From contig CAMXAV010000023.1 of NCBI GenBank assembly GCA_947179285.1, positions 1 to 7,823 on the forward strand: 7,823 nt of DNA, given 5' to 3'. Shown here in pieces: positions 1 to 5,547 of this stretch. The notes below the pieces were generated by a model. That model saw only the letters and a program-made list of their open reading frames with translations. It did not search any database and was not told the origin of the DNA. Positions within the stretch are counted from its first letter, which is position 1; each line of letters starts with the position of its first letter. Position numbers and translations under genes: made by a program. Source of the DNA: an uncultured Helicobacter sp. GTDB lineage: Bacteria > Campylobacterota > Campylobacteria > Campylobacterales > Helicobacteraceae.

Positions 1-103
1 CGAGGTCGCGCTCGTTTTCGAGCCCGCGGCGGGGCATGATTTGAATCTTGCCGCCTTGGTGGTAGCCCAAAGCTTCGGGGTAATGTTTGATGATTTCTTC
101 CAT
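1..103 (-). CDS. Malic enzyme, N-terminal fragment (runs off window)
   Basis: Only the first 34 codons are in the window, so the identification rests on a short stretch. The pattern A-L-x-Y-H, then G-G-K-I-Q-I, then L-E-N-E-R-D-L matches the start of bacterial malic enzymes, where E. coli MaeB has an ALDFH...PGKIQV...ATQRDL pattern. Such enzymes decarboxylate malate to pyruvate using NAD or NADP in the cytoplasm. The ATG at 103-101 directly abuts the plsC stop codon with no base between them, and AAAGGA at 116-111, seven bases upstream, is a good ribosome binding site lying inside plsC. The gene is therefore probably translated from the same transcript as plsC. Cofactor preference and whether a phosphotransacetylase-like C-terminal domain is present cannot be judged here. 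Confidence 0.72.
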   Translation of the reverse strand, partial: MEEIIKHYPEALGYHQGGKIQIMPRRGLENERDL

Positions 104-862
104 TTATTGTTCCTTTGTTTCTTGTGGTTGGTAATGCTGCATGTAGCATGCATGCATTTCATCGCGCAAAGCCGTGAACCAATCGGGCGATTCTGCGTCT
201 TTTGCGTCTTGCGAATCTGCGCTAGATTCTGCCTTTTTGTCTTTTGGCACAAAGTCGCGCGCAGGCAGCGGCACAAACAGCGACTCGCCGCCGCCAACAA
301 GCAGCTTGCCGATGTCGAAGAATCGCCGCGTATGCACGACAACGATGGGCTGATAGCGCAAATGATGTTTTTCGACCAAGAGCTTTGCGCCGCTTTTGAA
401 CGGCAAAAACTCCTCCTTGCCCGCGCTCCGCGTGCCTTCGGGGAAAATGGCAAGGATTCGGTTTTCGTCAAGCCGTTCTTTGGCGAGCTTGAAGAGCATC
501 ACGAGCGAGCGTTTGTCCTCGCGGTCGAGCAGAATCATCTTGGGCGCTTTGAGTGCATGCCCATAGAAAAAGAGGTCGCCGAGCTCTTTTTTGGCAACCC
601 AGCATAAATCGCCGGGGTAGAATGCCTCGAGGAAAATCACATCGAGATAGCTTTGGTGGTTGAGCAGCACGATTTGCGCGCTCGTGTCAAACTCGCCCTC
701 TACGCGCACCTTGATACGAAAAAGCGTCATGAACCACACGCCACACCAGCGGCGGAATCGGCGCTGCTGCGTGGGAATGAGATACATGAGTGCGATGATA
801 AACGGCACAACGATGAAGGTATAGACATACGACAAAACGCCCTTGATTTTTCTAGTGTTCAA
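104..862 (-). CDS. plsC: 1-acyl-sn-glycerol-3-phosphate acyltransferase (PlsC family)
   Basis: This 252-residue inner-membrane enzyme should transfer an acyl chain to lysophosphatidic acid to make phosphatidic acid, the precursor of membrane phospholipids. The family motifs are present: H-x4-D as NHQSYLD (His69, Asp74), a second block around KKELGDL with ILLDRED, FPEGTRS at about 140-146, and the YQPIVVV motif IV near residue 170. A hydrophobic segment at about 9-30 anchors the N-terminus. I chose the TTG at 862-860 because AGGAGG at 875-870 lies seven bases upstream. The in-frame ATG at 898 would add 12 residues and deepen the overlap with the upstream gene to 47 bases instead of 11. Residues 208-228 form an acidic Asp/Ala/Ser low-complexity linker before the last helix. 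Length is typical for the family. The exact acyl specificity is not visible. Confidence 0.93.
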   Translation of the reverse strand: MNTRKIKGVLSYVYTFIVVPFIIALMYLIPTQQRRFRRWCGVWFMTLFRIKVRVEGEFDTSAQIVLLNHQSYLDVIFLEAFYPGDLCWVAKKELGDLFFYGHALKAPKMILLDREDKRSLVMLFKLAKERLDENRILAIFPEGTRSAGKEEFLPFKSGAKLLVEKHHLRYQPIVVVHTRRFFDIGKLLVGGGESLFVPLPARDFVPKDKKAESSADSQDAKDAESPDWFTALRDEMHACYMQHYQPQETKEQ

Positions 863-2111
863 CTTCTTCCCTCCTAACCCAGCCAATGCGCCCGTCATTG
901 GTTACGATTTTATAAAATCCATTGCGTTTATCGAGAATCTCGACAAAGAGCGGCGATTCTTGGCGGATAATCACCGTGGAATTAAAGGTTGGCAGAATCT
1001 TCACCTCGGCATTGGGCATAAGCCGCGCTGTGTCGGTGATGAAAAAATCCACGATGAAATAGGCAATCACGAGCGCGATTCCGATGGGGCACAGCCACGA
1101 GCGCGTAATGGCAAACGCGATGAGCAAGAAGAAAATCGCGCCGCCGCCAACGCTTAGCTGAAAGAGGCTAATCGTGCGCTTGGGCTTGAGGTCGCTCTGC
1201 GTGCTCACGCGGTCATCGATGGGGATATTGGAAACAGAGATTCGATGAAATTGGAAATCTTGCGTGCTGAAATAGTCGAACGCAATCGGCTCGACATCTT
1301 TGGGGATAATGACATAATAAATAATCGCCGATTTTTCGGGGCTCATCACGCCGCTTTCATAGTTTTGGCGCGGATAGCTGCCGATGCGCAAGTCTTGGAT
1401 ATTCGAGATTCCCGTGCTAATCGCAAACACAGCGAGATTGTTTTGCGTGTCATAGCTCGTGATTTTGTAATCATCAAGCGAGAAATCAGACGCGATGACA
1501 TGGCTAAAGAGCGGGTTGCCGCTAAGCGTGATTGCCGTGCCGCTTGTGGCGCTGATTTCTTGCGAAAGCTCGCCGCCTTGTACTTCGATTGCGACCTTGA
1601 GCTTGGGAATCGTGAAGTTTGCGCTTTTGATTTGCGCATAGAAAGTATTGTTGAACGTGCCATCGCTGTTTTGCCGCCAAGGCGAATCATCGTTCAGGAC
1701 TATCACGCTATTATCGCCCGAAAATGTCGTCTCTATCGAGCCTTGCAGCTCGCCAAACACCACGAGCTTATACGACAAAGGCACGACCTCGCCGACATAC
1801 AGCGAGCGCGAAAGCGGGTTGAGGTGCGAAAGATAGAGGCTGCGTGCGCCGTTTTGTTCCAGCACGCTTGGTTGCTCGGGGAGCTCGGATTGGTTGGCGA
1901 GGTTGGGCGTGGGCAGCTCCTCGAGGCTCTGCACAGGCGGCGGGGGGACGACACCAAAGGAATCGCCCGCATTCAGCTCTTCGAGCTCCAAGCTGCCCTC
2001 GTTTTCGATACTCTGAAAGATTTCTTCACGTGCCTTTTGAATCTGCTCGGCTTGCGTGAGCGCAAGAAGCGGGGCAAACAGACACACGAAGAAAAAAGCG
2101 ATTCTTAGCAA
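852..2111 (-). CDS. SH3-domain membrane protein with large periplasmic N-terminal region
   Basis: The 419-residue product begins with a hydrophobic signal-like segment (residues 1-20, LRIAFFF then LLALTQA). An acidic, proline-rich stretch follows (about 35-80), then a long beta-rich region (about 90-300) that resembles BatD/oxygen-tolerance-type periplasmic proteins in composition only. Two closely spaced membrane helices lie at about 317-336 and 342-358. The C-terminus (about 363-417) looks like a bacterial SH3 domain, ending G-R-I-G-W-V-R-R-E-E-V. With a cleaved or anchored N-terminus, both soluble parts would face the periplasm, where the SH3 domain might bind peptidoglycan; that role is inferred. 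C. jejuni has a conserved hypothetical gene in this position between purQ and plsC. The start is a TTG (2111-2109) with TAAGGA seven bases upstream. It overlaps the purQ end by 7 bases, and its own stop overlaps plsC by 11. Function is not established. Confidence 0.88.
   Translation of the reverse strand: MLRIAFFFVCLFAPLLALTQAEQIQKAREEIFQSIENEGSLELEELNAGDSFGVVPPPPVQSLEELPTPNLANQSELPEQPSVLEQNGARSLYLSHLNPLSRSLYVGEVVPLSYKLVVFGELQGSIETTFSGDNSVIVLNDDSPWRQNSDGTFNNTFYAQIKSANFTIPKLKVAIEVQGGELSQEISATSGTAITLSGNPLFSHVIASDFSLDDYKITSYDTQNNLAVFAISTGISNIQDLRIGSYPRQNYESGVMSPEKSAIIYYVIIPKDVEPIAFDYFSTQDFQFHRISVSNIPIDDRVSTQSDLKPKRTISLFQLSVGGGAIFFLLIAFAITRSWLCPIGIALVIAYFIVDFFITDTARLMPNAEVKILPTFNSTVIIRQESPLFVEILDKRNGFYKIVTNDGRIGWVRREEVEH
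870..875 (-). promoter_or_regulatory. Strong Shine-Dalgarno that fixes the plsC TTG start
   Basis: Read on the minus strand, AGGAGG sits seven bases before the TTG at 862-860 and inside the 3' end of the upstream SH3-protein gene. It is the best ribosome binding site in the window and argues for a TTG rather than the ATG further upstream. Confidence 0.75.
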
Positions 2112-2752
2112 AGAAGATTCCTTAGGAGCGCTACGCCATCGGTGCTGCCGAGCAAGGATTCCATTGCGCGTTCGGGGTGGGGCATGAGCCCAAAGACATT
2201 TTTTGCCTCGTTGCAGATTCCTGCGATGTCGTGCATTGAGCCGTTTGGGTTGTCGTCATAGCAGAGTAGAATCTGGTCATGTTCGCGCAACGATTCATAG
2301 TTTGGCGTGTAATAGCAGCCATCGGCATGCGCAATCGGAATGCGCAAGCAAGCGCCTTTGGGCAGACCTTGTAAAAACGCATTGTCGTTGCTTTGCACGC
2401 GAAGCGTCGACATCTTGGACACAAAGCGCCCGCTGTGGTTGCGCATAAGCGCGCCTTGCAACAAGCCGCTTTCGAGCAGAATCTGGAATCCGTTGCAGAT
2501 TCCAAGCACTCTGCCGCCCTTTTTGGCAAACTCTGCCACAGCGCTCATAATCGGCGCAAAACGGGCAATCGCGCCGCAACGCAGATAGTCGCCATAGCTA
2601 AAGCCGCCGGGCAAGATGACGAGGTCTGTGCCTTTTGGTAGCGCAGAATCGGCAAACCAAACAAAGCAGGCACGCGCGCCAAGCATTGTGTAGGCATGGT
2701 GCATGTCCCACTCGCAATTTGTGCCCAAGAAGCGTACAATGGCGACATTCAT
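2105..2752 (-). CDS. purQ: Phosphoribosylformylglycinamidine synthase, glutaminase subunit PurQ
   Basis: PurQ releases ammonia from glutamine and passes it to PurL for conversion of FGAR to FGAM, the fourth step of de novo purine synthesis, in a cytoplasmic complex with PurL and PurS. The 215-residue protein is a complete class I glutamine amidotransferase. It has the LPGGFSYGDYLR block (47-58), the nucleophile Cys86 in LGICNGFQIL, and the His192/Glu194 pair in MPHPERAME. The NPNGS...IAGI segment (168-179) is typical of PurQ. The ATG at 2752-2750 overlaps the purS stop as ATGA, and no strong ribosome binding site precedes it, so translational coupling to purS is likely. The gene ends seven bases inside the SH3-protein gene. 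Length is near the usual size for the small-subunit type of this enzyme. Confidence 0.97.
   Translation of the reverse strand: MNVAIVRFLGTNCEWDMHHAYTMLGARACFVWFADSALPKGTDLVILPGGFSYGDYLRCGAIARFAPIMSAVAEFAKKGGRVLGICNGFQILLESGLLQGALMRNHSGRFVSKMSTLRVQSNDNAFLQGLPKGACLRIPIAHADGCYYTPNYESLREHDQILLCYDDNPNGSMHDIAGICNEAKNVFGLMPHPERAMESLLGSTDGVALLRNLLC
2119..2124 (-). promoter_or_regulatory. Shine-Dalgarno for the SH3-protein TTG start
   Basis: TAAGGA on the minus strand lies seven bases before the TTG at 2111-2109, within the last codons of purQ. No ATG gives a complete signal peptide in this frame, so this site decides the start. Confidence 0.65.
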
Positions 2753-2985
2753 AGTTCAATCTCGTAATCTTCGATGATGTGGTTGGCGAGCAACACATCG
2801 CATGCCTTTTGTGCCACCTCGCGTGCGCTTTGTTTGTCGGGCGCATCGATGTCGAGCACAAAGAGCCTGCCCGCACGCACATTGCGCACAGAATCGAATG
2901 CAAGCGTATGCAATGCGTTTAGAATCGTTTTGCCCTCTGAATCCAAAACTCCGTCTTTAAAGGTGATACAGACTTTTGCTTGCAT
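2749..2985 (-). CDS. purS: Phosphoribosylformylglycinamidine synthase subunit PurS
   Basis: PurS is the small bridging subunit that holds PurQ and PurL together for ammonia channelling in FGAM synthase. The 78-residue product shows the family layout: a beta strand, then KDGVLDSEGKTILNAL (10-25), then SVRNVRAGRLFVLDI (32-46), and a helix ending in the ANHIIEDYEIEL tail. Such small size is normal for the family. The ATG at 2985-2983 is preceded five bases upstream by AGGAGA, a strong ribosome binding site. The gene follows purC by 9 bases and overlaps purQ by 4. The separate PurS and PurQ imply that PurL is the small, non-fused type; purL is not in this window. Confidence 0.95.
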   Translation of the reverse strand: MQAKVCITFKDGVLDSEGKTILNALHTLAFDSVRNVRAGRLFVLDIDAPDKQSAREVAQKACDVLLANHIIEDYEIEL

Positions 2986-2994
2986 GGTCGTCTC

Positions 2995-3693
2995 CTAAGA
3001 AAGTATGCGCGAAAGAACCTCTTCGTAAGCCATTTTGACATTGCCCAAATCCTCGCGGAAGCGGTCTTTGTCGAGCTTTTCGTTGCTATCTGAATCCCAA
3101 AAGCGGCAGCTATCGGGCGTGATTTCATCGGCGAGCAGAAGCGTGTTGGCTGAATCGAGCCCAAACTCGAGCTTGAAGTCAATCAGGCGCAGATTCCGCT
3201 TGGCAAAGAAAGGCACAAGGATTGCATTCACGGCGCGCGCCTGTTTGCGCAATTGCTCAAGCAGGCTTGCATGCGGCACGCAGCCAAGCAATAGCGCATG
3301 CTCGTCATTGATGAGCGGGTCGCCTAGCGAATCGTTTTTATAATAAAACTCGACAAGCTCGTTTAGAATCGTCCCTTCGCGCACGCCAAGCCGCTTGGTC
3401 AGCGAGCCTGTGGCGACATTGCGCACGACAACTTCGATGGGGATAATCTCTACACGTTTGCACACAATCTCGTTTTCGCTGTGTTTGCGCACAAAATGCG
3501 TGGCGATTCCTTGCGCTTGCAAAAGCTCGAAAAGCAATGTCGTAATCGCGCAATTGAGCCTGCCCTTGCCCTCTTCGCTGCTCTTTTTTTGCGCATTAAA
3601 CGCCGTCAAATCGTCTTTGAAAAACGCGATGAGCTCGTCATGGTTGCTCGTTGCAAACAGCTTCTTGCCTTTGCCTTCGTAGAGGAGTTCCAT
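2995..3693 (-). CDS. purC: SAICAR synthetase PurC
   Basis: PurC joins CAIR and aspartate with ATP to form SAICAR in de novo purine synthesis (cytoplasm). The 232-residue protein is full length for the bacterial form (about 235-240). It begins with the nucleotide-binding YEGKGKKLF (5-13) and contains SAICAR signature 1, [19 protein letters not shown] (85-103). Signature 2 is [11 protein letters not shown] (170-180), and [14 protein letters not shown] (187-200) completes the substrate pocket. The ATG at 3693-3691 has AAGGAG a few bases upstream and starts 9 bases after the ctpA stop. It lies 9 bases before purS, so the three pur genes are almost certainly one transcript. No nucleotide-sensing leader is visible directly in front of it. 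Confidence 0.97.
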   Translation of the reverse strand: MELLYEGKGKKLFATSNHDELIAFFKDDLTAFNAQKKSSEEGKGRLNCAITTLLFELLQAQGIATHFVRKHSENEIVCKRVEIIPIEVVVRNVATGSLTKRLGVREGTILNELVEFYYKNDSLGDPLINDEHALLLGCVPHASLLEQLRKQARAVNAILVPFFAKRNLRLIDFKLEFGLDSANTLLLADEITPDSCRFWDSDSNEKLDKDRFREDLGNVKMAYEEVLSRILS

Positions 3694-3702
3694 TTTTTCT
3701 CC

Positions 3703-4992
3703 TTATTGAGAATCGGGCTTAATCACAGCCCAAGATTTCAGCACATCAACGGCGCTTTTGAGCTGAATATCGTCCCAAAGCATGCTGCTTGTGATGTCGT
3801 TCTTGTTGCCTGCTTTTTTGGACGATGTGTCGATTTTCTCGAGCTCGCCCTCGAGATGTTGCTTGAGGTCGGATTCTTTAATGCTAAAGCCATTTTCTTC
3901 GCGCGGCGCGGCGCCGGGGTAAATCAGCAAGTCGGGCGTGATTCCAAGCGCCTGAATCGTACGCCCGCTTGGGAGATAATAGCGCGCAATCGTAAGGCGC
4001 AAGCCCTCGTTTTTGTCGAGCGGCAGCACAACCTGCACGCTGCCCTTGCCAAAGCTCTTTTCGCCCACAATCACGGCGCGTTTGTGGTCTTGGAGCGCGC
4101 CGGCGACAATCTCACTCGCGCTCGCGCTGCCGCCGTTAATCAGCACGACCATAGGCACAGATTCGTAAGCGCTATTTGCCGAAGCCTTAAACTCGATGTT
4201 CTCGCTCTCCTCGCGCCCCTTTTGCGAGACGATGATGCCCTCTTTTAGGAAAATATCCGAGACTTCAACGGCTTGGTTGAGCAGCCCGCCTGGGTTGCTG
4301 CGCAAATCGAGGATAATGCCTTTGAGCCATTTTGCCTTTTTGAGCTCTTCTTTGATGTTTTGGCTCACGTTGCGGCTAAACGAGCTCACGCGGATATAGA
4401 GAATGTCTGTGCCCGCAATGCGCTTTGCCTTGACGGCTTCGACCTTGATGATGTCGCGCACGATGTCAAAGACGATGGGTTTTGGCTCGTTTTTGCGCAC
4501 AATCGCGAGCTGCACCTTGCTGCCCGGCTCGCCGCGCATGAGGTCGACGGCATCATCGATTGCCATGTTGAGCGTGCTCTTGTCGTTGATTTTGAGGATA
4601 ATATCGCCGCTTCTAAGCCCCGCCTTTTCGCCCGGCGTGCCGTCTATGGGCGAAATAATCGTGAGCGCGCCCTCTTTGAGCCCGATTGTGATTCCAACGC
4701 CGCCAAACTCGCCGCTTGTTTGTACCTTGAGCTCGTCAAACTTGCGCGCGTCCAAATAGGCAGAATGCGCGTCTAGGTTGCTCAACATGCCGTCAATGGC
4801 TTTGTTTACAATCTCGTTGAACGAAATCTCATCGACATAACGTTCTTCAATCATGCGCATGACATTGCGCAATTTGTTATAGGCTTCGAGCCGCCCGGCG
4901 CTTGTTGCTTTGTCTTTTGTCGCGTTGGTCTCGGCGCTTGCGAGCCCCACACAACAGAAAACCATAAAAGCCATAATGATGTGTCGTGTCAT
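3703..4992 (-). CDS. ctpA: C-terminal processing peptidase, S41 family (CtpA/Prc-like) with PDZ domain
   Basis: This is a secreted serine protease that trims or degrades periplasmic proteins from their C-termini. The 429-residue product has a signal peptide (residues 1-20) ending A-S-A before E-T. A helical N-terminal region carries RYVDEISFNEIV, followed by a PDZ domain (about 91-167, with GVGITIGL and AGLRSGDIILKIN). The S41 catalytic domain includes ILDLRSNPGGLL (227-238) and GGSASASEIVAGA. The dyad is Ser291 and Lys316 (in SFGKG), 25 residues apart as in E. coli Prc and B. subtilis CtpB, with Gln320 four residues on. The chosen ATG (4992-4990) has GAGGA at 5001-4997; an in-frame ATG five codons upstream is possible. 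It appears to be the first gene of the unit that continues into purC. The linkage to purine genes is conserved in C. jejuni, but no functional tie is known to me. Physiological substrates cannot be predicted. Confidence 0.95.
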   Translation of the reverse strand: MTRHIIMAFMVFCCVGLASAETNATKDKATSAGRLEAYNKLRNVMRMIEERYVDEISFNEIVNKAIDGMLSNLDAHSAYLDARKFDELKVQTSGEFGGVGITIGLKEGALTIISPIDGTPGEKAGLRSGDIILKINDKSTLNMAIDDAVDLMRGEPGSKVQLAIVRKNEPKPIVFDIVRDIIKVEAVKAKRIAGTDILYIRVSSFSRNVSQNIKEELKKAKWLKGIILDLRSNPGGLLNQAVEVSDIFLKEGIIVSQKGREESENIEFKASANSAYESVPMVVLINGGSASASEIVAGALQDHKRAVIVGEKSFGKGSVQVVLPLDKNEGLRLTIARYYLPSGRTIQALGITPDLLIYPGAAPREENGFSIKESDLKQHLEGELEKIDTSSKKAGNKNDITSSMLWDDIQLKSAVDVLKSWAVIKPDSQ

Positions 4993-5017
4993 TTTGTCCT
5001 CTTTCATAAAAATACGT

Positions 5018-5023
5018 ACTATA
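5018..5023 (-). promoter_or_regulatory. Putative sigma70 -10 element for the ctpA-purCSQ unit
   Basis: Read on the minus strand, TATAGT matches TATAAT at five of six positions and lies 25 bases upstream of the ctpA ATG. The bases upstream are T-rich (TTGTTTTATTTT), which suits Campylobacterota promoters, where a -10 box with upstream T-rich sequence replaces a conserved -35 box. Transcription would start near 5011, giving a leader of about 19 bases that includes the ribosome binding site. It is the only intergenic position in the window with room for a promoter. Confidence 0.45.
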
Positions 5024-5029
5024 ACGCAC

Positions 5030-5060
5030 AAAATAAAACAAGCCGCATGCTATTGCTGGC
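5030..5060 (-). terminator. Putative factor-independent terminator after the DUF4149-like gene
   Basis: On the minus strand, 5060-5042 can fold as GCC-(bulged A)-GCA, a six-base loop, then TGC-GGC: a six-pair stem with one bulge. It is followed at once by TTGTTTTATTTT (5041-5030). The stem starts inside the last codons of the small membrane protein, and the T-run leads directly into the ctpA promoter region. The stem is short and bulged, so it may be leaky. Confidence 0.45.
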
Positions 5061-5547
5061 GCAACAAAAGCAGCACCCGACTAGAAAAAAGCGCGATGAG
5101 CGCATAAAAAGCCGCATAGAATGCCCACACAGATTGTTGGTGCAAGGCATGGAAATTGCTGTTTGCAAGGGCTTCTTCGCCTTGCTTTTGGATTTCGATG
5201 ATGGCGGGCAGATAATAAAGAACAAACAAAAGAATCGCGGCGATGGCGATAGAGCCAAAAATCAAGAAACGTTTTTGCGAATGGATTGTGGCGCTAAGAA
5301 TCTCATAGAGCGCAATCAAAATCGCGACAAACAGCAGCACATAGCTTGCGCGGACGAAGATTTCGGTCATAATCATGCCCGCTTGGAACGCATCGATTGC
5401 GCCTTCTGAAATGATGAGCGCATCGCGAAAAATCACGGGGGCGCTCAATGCGCCAAGCGAGAGAATCACGCCGCATGCAAAGCCCAACATCAGGAGATAG
5501 AAAATCGTGAATGCCTGAAAGAGGGCGGTGGTGAGCTTAGGATTCAT
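5050..5547 (-). CDS. Small four-helix membrane protein, DUF4149-like
   Basis: The 165-residue product is mostly hydrophobic, with four predicted membrane helices at about 5-32, 60-85, 92-112 and 135-160. A polar loop between the third and fourth holds EIQKQGEEALANSNFHALHQQS. The pattern, including an early G-A-L-S-A-P-V-I-F segment and an H-x-Q loop before the last helix, resembles DUF4149 (TMEM205-like) proteins, whose function is unknown. I chose the ATG at 5547-5545 because AGGGGG (5559-5554) lies six bases upstream; further upstream in this frame the protein becomes Arg/Ser-rich and overlaps dxs. It overlaps the end of dxs by 11 bases, so it should be co-translated with dxs. A role in isoprenoid metabolism cannot be inferred from position alone. 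Confidence 0.85.
   Translation of the reverse strand: MNPKLTTALFQAFTIFYLLMLGFACGVILSLGALSAPVIFRDALIISEGAIDAFQAGMIMTEIFVRASYVLLFVAILIALYEILSATIHSQKRFLIFGSIAIAAILLFVLYYLPAIIEIQKQGEEALANSNFHALHQQSVWAFYAAFYALIALFSSRVLLLLRQQ

Noticed and set aside
41..607. A 188-codon plus-strand frame with a hydrophobic N-terminus
   Set aside because: It is antisense to plsC and to the start of the malic enzyme. The hydrophobic start is the complement of the plsC 3' end, and no ribosome binding site stands out.
863..898. ATG at 898-896 as the plsC start
   Set aside because: It would add 12 residues and a 47-base overlap; the AGGAGG seven bases before the TTG at 862 is a far better initiation site.
1245..2108. 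A 287-codon open frame on the plus strand
   Set aside because: It is antisense to the SH3-domain protein gene, has a charged Arg/Glu-rich composition with no recognisable domain, and lacks a place in any operon. The opposite strand carries a clear signal peptide, membrane helices and SH3 domain.
3901..3920. GC-rich self-complementary patch (cgcgcggcgcggcgccgg) as a possible terminator or site
   Set aside because: It lies in the middle of the ctpA coding region with no T-run next to it; it encodes an ordinary linker (G-A-A-P-R).
3481..4248. A 255-codon open frame on the plus strand
   Set aside because: It crosses the purC/ctpA junction in antisense and covers confirmed catalytic motifs of both; its protein shows no domain or conserved motif.
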